Source: Lachnospiraceae bacterium (GTDB taxonomy: Bacteria > Bacillota > Clostridia > Lachnospirales > Lachnospiraceae). Taken from it: a DNA stretch of 50,285 nt. Below the pieces are notes generated by a model. It had not been told where the DNA came from, searched no databases, and worked only from the letters and a program-made list of their open reading frames with translations. The translations under genes and the position numbers were made by a program. Each line of letters begins with the position of its first letter. Within the stretch, counting starts at the first letter, position 1. The stretch is from positions 1-50,285 of the forward strand of contig JAEEMP010000028.1 of the NCBI GenBank assembly GCA_016283275.1, in the 5' to 3' direction. Below are positions 43,746 through 50,285 of the stretch, in pieces.

Positions 43746-46382
43746 TTAATCGGTATTATTATTTACTGAACTTTCATTAACCAAAGGAAGTGTAACGGTC
43801 GCTTTAAACAGATCTCCGTCAAGATATACTTCAAAATTACCGTTATGAGCCTTTACGAGCGACTTGACTATCGAAAGGCCGAGCCCGCTTCCTTCCGAAC
43901 TTCTCGCCACATCTCCTCTTATAAATCTCTCCGTAAGTTCCGAAGCTTTAATGTTTAACTGCTGAGCGGAAATGTTTTTAAACGACATTACAAGATTTTT
44001 GTTTATCTCGTCTCTTTCAACATCAAGATATACCCTTGTGTCGGGCATTGCATATTTATAAGCATTCTGAAGAAGATTTTCCACTATTCTCCATATATAT
44101 CTCGGATCCGCTTCGATCACAACAGCGCCTTGCGGAAGCGATGTTATCAATGAAAGCCCTTTTTCATTGAACTTTTCTTCAAATTCGCCCTGAGCCTGAT
44201 TGATAAGCTCTGTGACATTCATTCGCGTGATCTCTAAAGTGATGTTGCCCGAAGTGATCTTCGATGCCTCCACAAGATCAACGGTAAGCTGCTTTAGCCT
44301 TTGCGATTTTTCGTCTAAGATCCTTATATAATTTTTGACTCTGTCATTATCAATGTTTTCACGTTTTATAAGATCCACATAATTGATAATGCTTGTAAGC
44401 GGTGTTTTTATATCATGTGAGACATTCGTAATAAGATCGGCTTTTAATTTTTCGTCCTTTGAACTTGTCTCGACGGCTTTTTGGATGGAATCGCCGACAT
44501 CATTTACTATAAGAGCGAAAGTACGGTTATCGCCGTGAAGTTTTGAAACATCGAGTTTATAATTAAAATCTCCGCTGTTTATCCGATCGATGGCGTCGAA
44601 TATCTTCTTTCTCTCAAGACTTCTGTTAAACAAAAGTATGCCCACCAGACCGTCAAACAAAAACAGTACGAGAAACGAAACTATTGTCCAGTTTGAGAAA
44701 AACAGCATGCAGGCCCAGAATGTGTTGAATATCAAAAACAAAAGGTAAGCAGACCACACTCTTATCGCAAGGCCGAGTGAATCGTATACTCTCCAGAAGA
44801 TTCTTTTAACAAAAGAAAATCTCTTACCGAACCATTTAAAGAAAGCCACTATGATACTCGATTTGAACAATACCTTAAGATAAGCTCTTCTGATGATACT
44901 GTATAAGATCAAAAGTCCGATCACGGAATAGAAAAACGATGACACGATATTGGGAAGCAGGACATCGTTAAGTGTTAAGTAAGGCGTCCATACGGTTTCA
45001 CCGCATATAAATATCCTCAAAAAATGAATGATGAGATAAATAAGAGCACAGATGATCATTTCCGTCTCTATCGGCATTCTGTCAAATAATTTAAGCTTCT
45101 TTTCGGCATCTTCACACGCAAATCTTTTTCTTCCGTTTATGCAGATGATGACCATAAGTCCCACAAAAGAAACAAGACCGACAGCCGCAAAAGAAATGAC
45201 CCACGGAACATTTTTAAGTGATTGCTTCTGATTGTTGTAATTCTGCGAAAAGATATCGGTTACGGGATATGTGGTATCAAGACCGACCCATATGACGGTA
45301 TCGTCGGGATAAAAATATCCGTAATCCATAAACGCCTGTTTGACATTGTCATAGATAAGCGGCGTATTTGTAAGATAATCTATATTTTTCGGACATGCAT
45401 ATATATATTCGCCCAAAGCTTTAAATGTTTCCGAAAGCTTTTGCGGATCCATAAGTCTGAAATTCAAAAGATTGGTGTAGATATCGGTTTCCTTGCTGCC
45501 GGTCGACACGTAAAAACGAAGATTTGTGTTGTCCGGATCGTATCTTTCCTCAAACATGAGATAATCTATGTAATTCGTATAAAGTTCAAGCGCGGACTTC
45601 TCAAGATTTGACACAAGTTCTGCGTATTCTTCGGAATCGGCCGCATAAAATTCAAGATTTTTACCCTGACACGAAAGATATCTGTTGGAAATAACATCAA
45701 GCATCGGAACGGTTGAATCATTGACATCGTTTGTAACGGAAGCAAGGCCGTAGTCATCCGCTACGATAACGGTCAAAGTCCCATTTGTATACGTATCGTA
45801 ATCTTCTTTACCTGCTTCTTCGGTTTCGGTCTTTTCGTTTTTTGAATCGTTTACATCGTCGATTCCTGTTATTACATAGGTCGTTTCATGTTCATAATCG
45901 TCTTTGGTATTTTTGCTCTGTCCGAAAAACGCATCAAGATCTTCCCATTTGTCAAACACCTTATATGAATGGGATATACCGTTTGTTGATATACCGAACT
46001 GTCCCCAGGCGATAAGATCCTTTAAAAAATATTCCGCCTCGGGTCCCGTGTACTTCGTAAGATCCGATCTGTGTGCAAACTCACCGATCTTGATGCGTTT
46101 GTTGGGATTGTATTCACCGTTTGTTTCGAGCTGGGATTTTATGACGGCAAATCTTGCGATATCTCTTACCGAAGCATCAAGATTTGTCGTATATGATTCG
46201 GAATCGTAATAATCCGAACGAAAATCGATCAAAGAAAGGGTGTCGGATATCTCGCCCGAACCGCTTCTTACAAGAATGTGTGCATAAAAAGAATAAATAC
46301 AAATACAGGCACTAACCAAAACCGCAGATAATGCCTGTAATAAGATCAATGTATATCGTTTTAAAGTTCCGTCTTTAATCAT
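43746..46382 (-). CDS. Large membrane sensor histidine kinase
   Basis: An 878-residue kinase. TM1 (about 10-31) is followed by a very large extracytoplasmic domain (about 40-388) that is rich in Asp, Glu, Tyr and Asn and matches no domain I can name. Then comes TM2 (about 391-415) and four more helices (441-460, 476-498, 541-563, 567-588). A HAMP-like stretch and a HisKA site ITNVSHDIKTPLTS (His656) follow. The ATPase domain is complete (VENLLQNAYKY, GSGLGLSI), although the usual G1 Asp-Gly motif is weak (SFKNIS). It overlaps the response regulator stop by ATGA, so the pair is coupled. Confidence 0.92.
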   Translation of the reverse strand: MIKDGTLKRYTLILLQALSAVLVSACICIYSFYAHILVRSGSGEISDTLSLIDFRSDYYDSESYTTNLDASVRDIARFAVIKSQLETNGEYNPNKRIKIGEFAHRSDLTKYTGPEAEYFLKDLIAWGQFGISTNGISHSYKVFDKWEDLDAFFGQSKNTKDDYEHETTYVITGIDDVNDSKNEKTETEEAGKEDYDTYTNGTLTVIVADDYGLASVTNDVNDSTVPMLDVISNRYLSCQGKNLEFYAADSEEYAELVSNLEKSALELYTNYIDYLMFEERYDPDNTNLRFYVSTGSKETDIYTNLLNFRLMDPQKLSETFKALGEYIYACPKNIDYLTNTPLIYDNVKQAFMDYGYFYPDDTVIWVGLDTTYPVTDIFSQNYNNQKQSLKNVPWVISFAAVGLVSFVGLMVIICINGRKRFACEDAEKKLKLFDRMPIETEMIICALIYLIIHFLRIFICGETVWTPYLTLNDVLLPNIVSSFFYSVIGLLILYSIIRRAYLKVLFKSSIIVAFFKWFGKRFSFVKRIFWRVYDSLGLAIRVWSAYLLFLIFNTFWACMLFFSNWTIVSFLVLFLFDGLVGILLFNRSLERKKIFDAIDRINSGDFNYKLDVSKLHGDNRTFALIVNDVGDSIQKAVETSSKDEKLKADLITNVSHDIKTPLTSIINYVDLIKRENIDNDRVKNYIRILDEKSQRLKQLTVDLVEASKITSGNITLEITRMNVTELINQAQGEFEEKFNEKGLSLITSLPQGAVVIEADPRYIWRIVENLLQNAYKYAMPDTRVYLDVERDEINKNLVMSFKNISAQQLNIKASELTERFIRGDVARSSEGSGLGLSIVKSLVKAHNGNFEVYLDGDLFKATVTLPLVNESSVNNNTD

Positions 46383-47074
46383 CAGCCTTTGTCAACCTTA
46401 TAGCCGACACCCCAGACAACCTTAAGATAACGGGGCTCTCTGGGATTGATCTCAATCTTCTCTCTGATATGTCTTATATGGACAGCAACGGTGTTATCGG
46501 CACCGATAGCCTGTTCGTTCCATATCTTCTCGTATATCTGATCTATCGAGAATACTCTCCCCTGGTTTTTAACAAGTAAAAGGAGGATATTGTATTCGAT
46601 GGGGGTAAGTTTGACAGGTTCGTCATCCACAAACACTTCTTTTGTGTCGTCGTGTATGACAAGACCACCGACCTGATATATCTCCTCAGAGTCTTTTATC
46701 AGGTTGCCAAGCTTCGTGTAGCGTCTTAACTGACTTTTAACTCTTGCAACAAGTTCCAAAGGATTGAACGGTTTCGGAAGATAATCGTCTGCACCGATAT
46801 TAAGGCCCAAAATCTTATCGGGATCTTCTGTCTTGGCAGAAAGAATGATGATCGGAATGCTTGAAGTTTCCCTTATCTTAAGTATCGCATGTATACCGTC
46901 CATTCTGGGCATCATGACATCGATGATCAAAAGCTGTATATCATTGTTTTTAAGAGCTTCTATCGCCTCTATTCCGTCATAGGCTTTGATCACTTCATAC
47001 CCTTCCTGAAGAAGATAGATCTCAATGGCGTCAACGATCTCATGATCGTCATCGCAAACAAGTATTTTGGCCAT
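46382..47074 (-). CDS. OmpR/PhoB-family response regulator
   Basis: A 230-residue transcription factor. The receiver (1-115) starts AKILVCDDDHEIVDA, with phospho-acceptor in LLIIDVMMPRMDG (Asp53), the switch threonine replaced by Ser in IILSAKT, and Lys in LPKPFNP. The C-terminal winged helix-turn-helix includes LTPIEYNILLLLVKNQGRVFS and NTVAVHIRHIREKIE. GGAGG precedes the ATG. It partners the large sensor kinase downstream. Its targets are unknown. Confidence 0.95.
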   Translation of the reverse strand: MAKILVCDDDHEIVDAIEIYLLQEGYEVIKAYDGIEAIEALKNNDIQLLIIDVMMPRMDGIHAILKIRETSSIPIIILSAKTEDPDKILGLNIGADDYLPKPFNPLELVARVKSQLRRYTKLGNLIKDSEEIYQVGGLVIHDDTKEVFVDDEPVKLTPIEYNILLLLVKNQGRVFSIDQIYEKIWNEQAIGADNTVAVHIRHIREKIEINPREPRYLKVVWGVGYKVDKG

Positions 47075-47163
47075 AGTTTTCCTCCGTTAAATTCTACATA
47101 CCTTATTTAACATAACAACAAAGTCTTAACCTGGATAATACAAATCCTTAAAATTTTTTTAAA

Positions 47164-47538
47164 TTAGGGCTCAAACGCATCTCTGTAATGAGAAATCGCA
47201 CCGTTTTCGATCGAGATCACGTCGAATCTGATCGCGGTGGATTCGGGAAAATGGTTTACATAAAGATATTGTTTTGCGGCTTTTGCTATCTTTTTCATCT
47301 TTGCCTTTGTAACGGATTCATAGGGGCTTCCGCTTAAACCGGAATTTCTTAACTTAACTTCGGCAAACACAATGTAAGATCTTATATCAAACGGATTGTC
47401 CTTAACGGGTTCTTCAAAGATAATATCGATCTCGGCATCCCTTATCGAATAGTTTCTTGAAAGGATCTTCCCTCCTATATCTTTTATATACATACAGGCC
47501 AAATCTTCGCCTTCTTTACCCGGTATTTTGGTGTTCAT
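47164..47538 (-). CDS. yraN: UPF0102 family putative endonuclease, YraN-like
   Basis: A 124-residue restriction-endonuclease-fold protein. The family pattern is visible: GKEGEDLACMYIKDIG, ILSRNYSIRDAEIDII and FAEVKLRNSG (the D..ExK-type active site). YraN proteins are conserved next to rnhB in many bacteria, as here; a recombination or DNA-processing role is proposed for the family. It begins three bases after the FlhB-like stop and is the last gene of the lepB-rnhB-fliK-like-flhB-like-yraN run. Confidence 0.9.
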   Translation of the reverse strand: MNTKIPGKEGEDLACMYIKDIGGKILSRNYSIRDAEIDIIFEEPVKDNPFDIRSYIVFAEVKLRNSGLSGSPYESVTKAKMKKIAKAAKQYLYVNHFPESTAIRFDVISIENGAISHYRDAFEP

Positions 47539-47541
47539 ATA

Positions 47542-47835
47542 TTACCTGCTGTCCATTTTTCCTTTGATCTTATCCATCGCGTCCACAAATACAAGGATCT
47601 CTGCGACAACTTCATAAAGTTCGGGCGGGATCGCATCTCCGACTTCAAGTTTCGATAAAGTCTTCGCAAGCTGTTCGTCCTTGTGAATGGGCACATCGTT
47701 ATCCTTGGCCGTTTCAAGTATTTTTTCCGCAACCAGTCCCTGTCCGGTTGCAAGAACTCTGGGGGCTATATCATCAGGATCATACTGAAGTGCGATAGCC
47801 TGTTTTGAATTGTTTTTCTTGATCTCATCAGCCAT
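47542..47835 (-). CDS. FlhB C-terminal domain-like protein (YlqH type)
   Basis: A 97-residue free-standing homologue of the cytoplasmic domain of flagellar export switch FlhB. It aligns from just after the NPTH autocleavage site: QAIALQYDPDDIAPRVLATGQG, AEKILETAKDNDVPIHKDEQLAKTL and GDAIPPELYEVVAEIL. The membrane part and NPTH motif are absent, so it cannot be a full export gate protein. The ATG lies behind GAGGG and overlaps nothing; a TTG two codons earlier is the FliK-like stop region. Bacillus ylqH is a comparable orphan in the same rnhB context. Confidence 0.88.
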   Translation of the reverse strand: MADEIKKNNSKQAIALQYDPDDIAPRVLATGQGLVAEKILETAKDNDVPIHKDEQLAKTLSKLEVGDAIPPELYEVVAEILVFVDAMDKIKGKMDSR

Positions 47836-47837
47836 GC

Positions 47838-49517
47838 TCAAACCCTCGCGTCAAATGAAGTGTCCTGAAGATAAAGATGCTGTTCGTTTGCACTGAGTAC
47901 CTGTTCTATGGGCGATACTTTATCCTTATCGGCGCTTAATTCGGCCTTAAATGAATAACCCTTTTTTTCGAGTCTTTTTTCAAGAAAATCAAGATGATGT
48001 TCAAGAAAGATAAGTGTATCCTCATCCTTTACGGTAAAATTTGTTGATACATGAAGATCGCTCATTTTTACATAAACATCCGTAGGCCCAAGATGGTCCA
48101 TGTCGAGATGTATGAATGCGCTCACTTCTCCGTCTTTTGCGGCGAGATTCTTTTTATTGGTGTATACGTATAATTCCGAATTGTTATAACCGTTTTCTGT
48201 ATGGAAAGGGATCTGCACATAAGGGACATAATTATTGAGATCGTTCATAAACTCAAGATTTTGTCTTAAATTGTTTATACTGTCCTTTGCGGGATTCTTA
48301 TCGGAATTTGAATTCAATATATCAAGTATGTTTTTTGTCTGATCGTATAATCTGTCGTACAGATTTTTAATCTCTGTCTTGTCCGACAGTTTTTCGCTTT
48401 CAACCGACCATTGCGAACCGAGAACCTTTTTAAATGCATCTTTGACCGATTCTTTGGACATAAGATCTGTCACCGATGCAAACGGATCAAAAGCAGCAGC
48501 CTGAGCCGGTTCTGCGGTCTGAATATTTAACGATCGGGCATCCGACTGACCTGCGTTTAAAAGATCAACGGGACGGTCTGCGGTATCGGCCGGTCTTAAT
48601 TCTTCGCTTATATAAGCTTTGGGATCGCTTAAGTCATTTAACAAAAGTTTAAAAGCTTCGGCGGGATTCATATGTGCGATCTCCGCATTGCCTTCAAATG
48701 AAGGAAGTGCAATGCCCGCTTCATGAGCATCACTTATAAGCGAAGCGAGCTCTTCTTCGCCTAAGAACACGTTTGCGGGATTTCCGCCTGCAGAAAGGCT
48801 TTCCGTGATATCGGAAAGTTCACCCAAGATATCGGCGGGAAATGTACCGTTTAAAGAAGCGGGATCCAAAGACTTTAATCTGTCGGTCATTCCGCTTAAA
48901 AGATCGTCGGTTATGGTATCAAAAGCCGCTGCGACCGAATTTTCCATGCTGACATATGCCTTATACTGATTAAGGGAATCATTTGTGACCGTTATCCCCA
49001 TCTTTTGAAGATCGATAATACTTTTAACGCTTTCATTGGGATATAAAGCCACATCTTTGTATGATTCGATCAACGACTGACGGTCTATCGGATTTCCGTA
49101 TTCCATATTTCGACCGGTCATTTCAAGACTTCTTTCGTTGATCGGAAGACCTGCCTGTCTTAATGCAACTTCGGCAGTCTTTTGAATGCTTGTATTCTGA
49201 TATAAAGGCCTGATCGCAAGATCGTTCCCCGAACGCTTTTGAACTTCAAATAAAATATTTGAGCCCTTCTCAAATACAATCTGTGCAGAGTTCTTTGCAT
49301 TTATCGTGACACCGTTATTTGTAAGGATCGAAAGGTTTTTGCCGGACTGCGACAAAACCTTACCGAGGATCGTATCACCTGCAGTAAGGTTATCTATCAT
49401 ATTAAGTACAGCCTCTTTATTGGCTTCAGATACGGCCTGGGTAACTTCGACGGATTGATTTGAAGTAACTTCGGTATTTACATGCGAAGCCAAAAAATCA
49501 GTGTTAATAAGCGGCAT
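47838..49517 (-). CDS. FliK-like flagellar hook-length control domain protein (YlqG type)
   Basis: A 559-residue protein with a long low-complexity, acidic N-terminal part (about 1-430, many short helices and Ala/Asp/Ser-rich stretches). A C-terminal Flg_hook-type domain follows (about 440-545: IPFHTENGYNNSELYVY, VSAFIHLDMDHLGPTDVYVKM, LDFLEKRLEKKGYSF). FliK proteins measure hook length and act through FlhB; its partner here is the adjacent orphan FlhB-like protein. No flagellar structural gene is in the window. AGGTAGG precedes the ATG. Confidence 0.82.
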   Translation of the reverse strand: MPLINTDFLASHVNTEVTSNQSVEVTQAVSEANKEAVLNMIDNLTAGDTILGKVLSQSGKNLSILTNNGVTINAKNSAQIVFEKGSNILFEVQKRSGNDLAIRPLYQNTSIQKTAEVALRQAGLPINERSLEMTGRNMEYGNPIDRQSLIESYKDVALYPNESVKSIIDLQKMGITVTNDSLNQYKAYVSMENSVAAAFDTITDDLLSGMTDRLKSLDPASLNGTFPADILGELSDITESLSAGGNPANVFLGEEELASLISDAHEAGIALPSFEGNAEIAHMNPAEAFKLLLNDLSDPKAYISEELRPADTADRPVDLLNAGQSDARSLNIQTAEPAQAAAFDPFASVTDLMSKESVKDAFKKVLGSQWSVESEKLSDKTEIKNLYDRLYDQTKNILDILNSNSDKNPAKDSINNLRQNLEFMNDLNNYVPYVQIPFHTENGYNNSELYVYTNKKNLAAKDGEVSAFIHLDMDHLGPTDVYVKMSDLHVSTNFTVKDEDTLIFLEHHLDFLEKRLEKKGYSFKAELSADKDKVSPIEQVLSANEQHLYLQDTSFDARV

Positions 49518-49531
49518 ATCCTACCTCTGAT

Positions 49532-50188
49532 CTAAACAAAATTTTTGATAAAGCTGTCTCTGTGGATCTCACATTTACCGTATTTTTTAAGAGCTTCTAT
49601 ATGCTCTGCCGTACCGTATCCTTTATTTTTTGAAAATCCGTATTCGGGATACAGTTTGTCGTATTCGACCATAAGCCTGTCTCTTGTGACTTTTGCGACA
49701 ATGCTTGCGGCTGCGATGCTTACGCTTTTGGCATCTCCTTTAATGATAGGGACCTGTTTTATCATTACTTCCGGGATCGTAACCGCATCGTTTAAAAGAA
49801 CATCGGGAGTGACCGATAATTTGCTTATTGCCATACGCATTGCTTCATATGTGGCATTTAAGATGTTTATCTCATCTATTCTTTCGGGCCCGGCAAAGCC
49901 GATTCCCACCGAGACTGCATTTTCATAGATGACCGAGTATAATTCCTCGCGTTTTTTCTCCGATATTTTTTTTGAATCATTAAGATACAGTATCTTGCTG
50001 TCTTTGGGAAGTATTACCGCTCCGGCCACAACGGGTCCCGCCAAAGGACCTCTTCCGACTTCGTCTATCCCGCAAACATAACCCAGATATTCGTACTGTC
50101 TTTCAAACTCTTTAAGTTTTTCGATTCTTTCAACTTCTTTTTGATATTTTTCAAGTCGCTTTTGTTCTTTTAACTCTTTTGCTGTCAT
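49532..50188 (-). CDS. rnhB: Ribonuclease HII
   Basis: Removes single ribonucleotides and RNA primers from DNA. The 218-residue protein has YVCGIDEVGRGPLAGPVVAGA (two catalytic acids), LLNDAV (third acid), KGDAKSVSIAAASIVAKVTRD and the C-terminal KYGKCEIHRDSF. An N-terminal charged helix (about 30 residues) precedes the domain. The ATG lies four bases after the lepB stop, so the pair is co-transcribed. The fliK-like gene begins 14 bases after its stop. Confidence 0.96.
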   Translation of the reverse strand: MTAKELKEQKRLEKYQKEVERIEKLKEFERQYEYLGYVCGIDEVGRGPLAGPVVAGAVILPKDSKILYLNDSKKISEKKREELYSVIYENAVSVGIGFAGPERIDEINILNATYEAMRMAISKLSVTPDVLLNDAVTIPEVMIKQVPIIKGDAKSVSIAAASIVAKVTRDRLMVEYDKLYPEYGFSKNKGYGTAEHIEALKKYGKCEIHRDSFIKNFV

Positions 50189-50192
50189 AAGC

Positions 50193-50285
50193 TTATTTGA
50201 TAACCCCGATCTTTGTAAACGGAAAAAATCTTAACCAGACTTTACCGAGTATCTCTTTTCTGTTGACAATTCCGACTTCGTCGAA
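50193..50285 (-). CDS. lepB: Signal peptidase I, C-terminal end only
   Basis: The last 30 residues of a protein read FDEVGIVNRKEILGKVWLRF and then FPFTKIGVIK before a TAA stop. This matches the typical C terminus of bacterial signal peptidase I (VNRKxILGK...RxxPF). The rest lies beyond the right edge. lepB just before rnhB is a common Firmicutes arrangement. The assignment rests on the short tail and the context. Confidence 0.8.
   Translation of the reverse strand, partial: FDEVGIVNRKEILGKVWLRFFPFTKIGVIK

Noticed and set aside
47075-47163. A promoter upstream of the OmpR-type response regulator
   Set aside because: The gap is AT-rich but lacks any -35/-10 pair at proper spacing that I could defend.
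1-50285. CRISPR arrays, insertion sequences, phage genes, tRNA or rRNA genes
   Set aside because: I looked for regularly spaced repeats, transposase or integrase motifs and tRNA-like folds and found none.

Overview
The window looks like ordinary chromosome from a low-to-moderate GC, anaerobic Firmicute. The closest fit is the Lachnospiraceae (Butyrivibrio/Pseudobutyrivibrio-like), an inference from gene content and style and not from a search. Supporting signs are a class III anaerobic ribonucleotide reductase, a tyrosine T-box, the DUF512-der-plsY-gpsA cluster, a long-form PRPP synthetase, several TTG starts behind good ribosome binding sites, and large two-component sensors. I see no phage, insertion sequence, CRISPR array, tRNA or rRNA.

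Layout: 1-3.6 kb holds leuB-ilvD-ilvB (minus strand, ilvB cut by the window edge). 3.7-6.3 kb holds a VanY-type carboxypeptidase, tgt and yajC. At 6.4-12 kb a lactonase-like propeller gene faces a five-gene plus-strand operon: an XRE-cupin regulator, then potABCD for spermidine/putrescine uptake, closed by a strong bidirectional terminator shared with trpS. 13.1-15.5 kb carries a DUF5662 protein overlapping a GlgX/isoamylase homologue that has lost its catalytic residues. 15.6-19 kb has DUF1292, a short UvrD-type helicase and gltX. 19-25 kb has a hybrid kinase, degV, and the nrdD-nrdG-dut operon behind a promoter with tandem NrdR-like boxes. 25-30 kb has tyrS with a Tyr T-box, then cdd, a membrane-anchored MutS-like ATPase, rnhA and a WYL regulator. 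30.2-35.9 kb is a signalling cluster: a response regulator with an HD-GYP output domain followed by two hybrid kinases whose ATP-binding motifs are eroded. 36-42.4 kb is one long overlapping operon: DUF512, der, plsY, gpsA, a MoxR ATPase and a VWA protein. Then come prs (plus strand), a two-component pair with a very large sensor, and finally lepB-rnhB-fliK-like-flhB-like-yraN.

Most of the window is housekeeping: branched-chain amino acid synthesis, three aminoacyl-tRNA synthetases, tRNA queuosine modification, deoxynucleotide supply, phospholipid synthesis and ribosome assembly. The parts most worth attention are the dead debranching-enzyme homologue with its DUF5662 partner, the degenerate-kinase/HD-GYP cluster, the membrane MutS-like protein, the MoxR-VWA pair fused onto a phospholipid operon, and the GTTTAAAC-type sites around the divergent polyamine regulator promoter. 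No single locus is clearly a new system. The GlgX-like pseudoenzyme is the strongest unusual signal.
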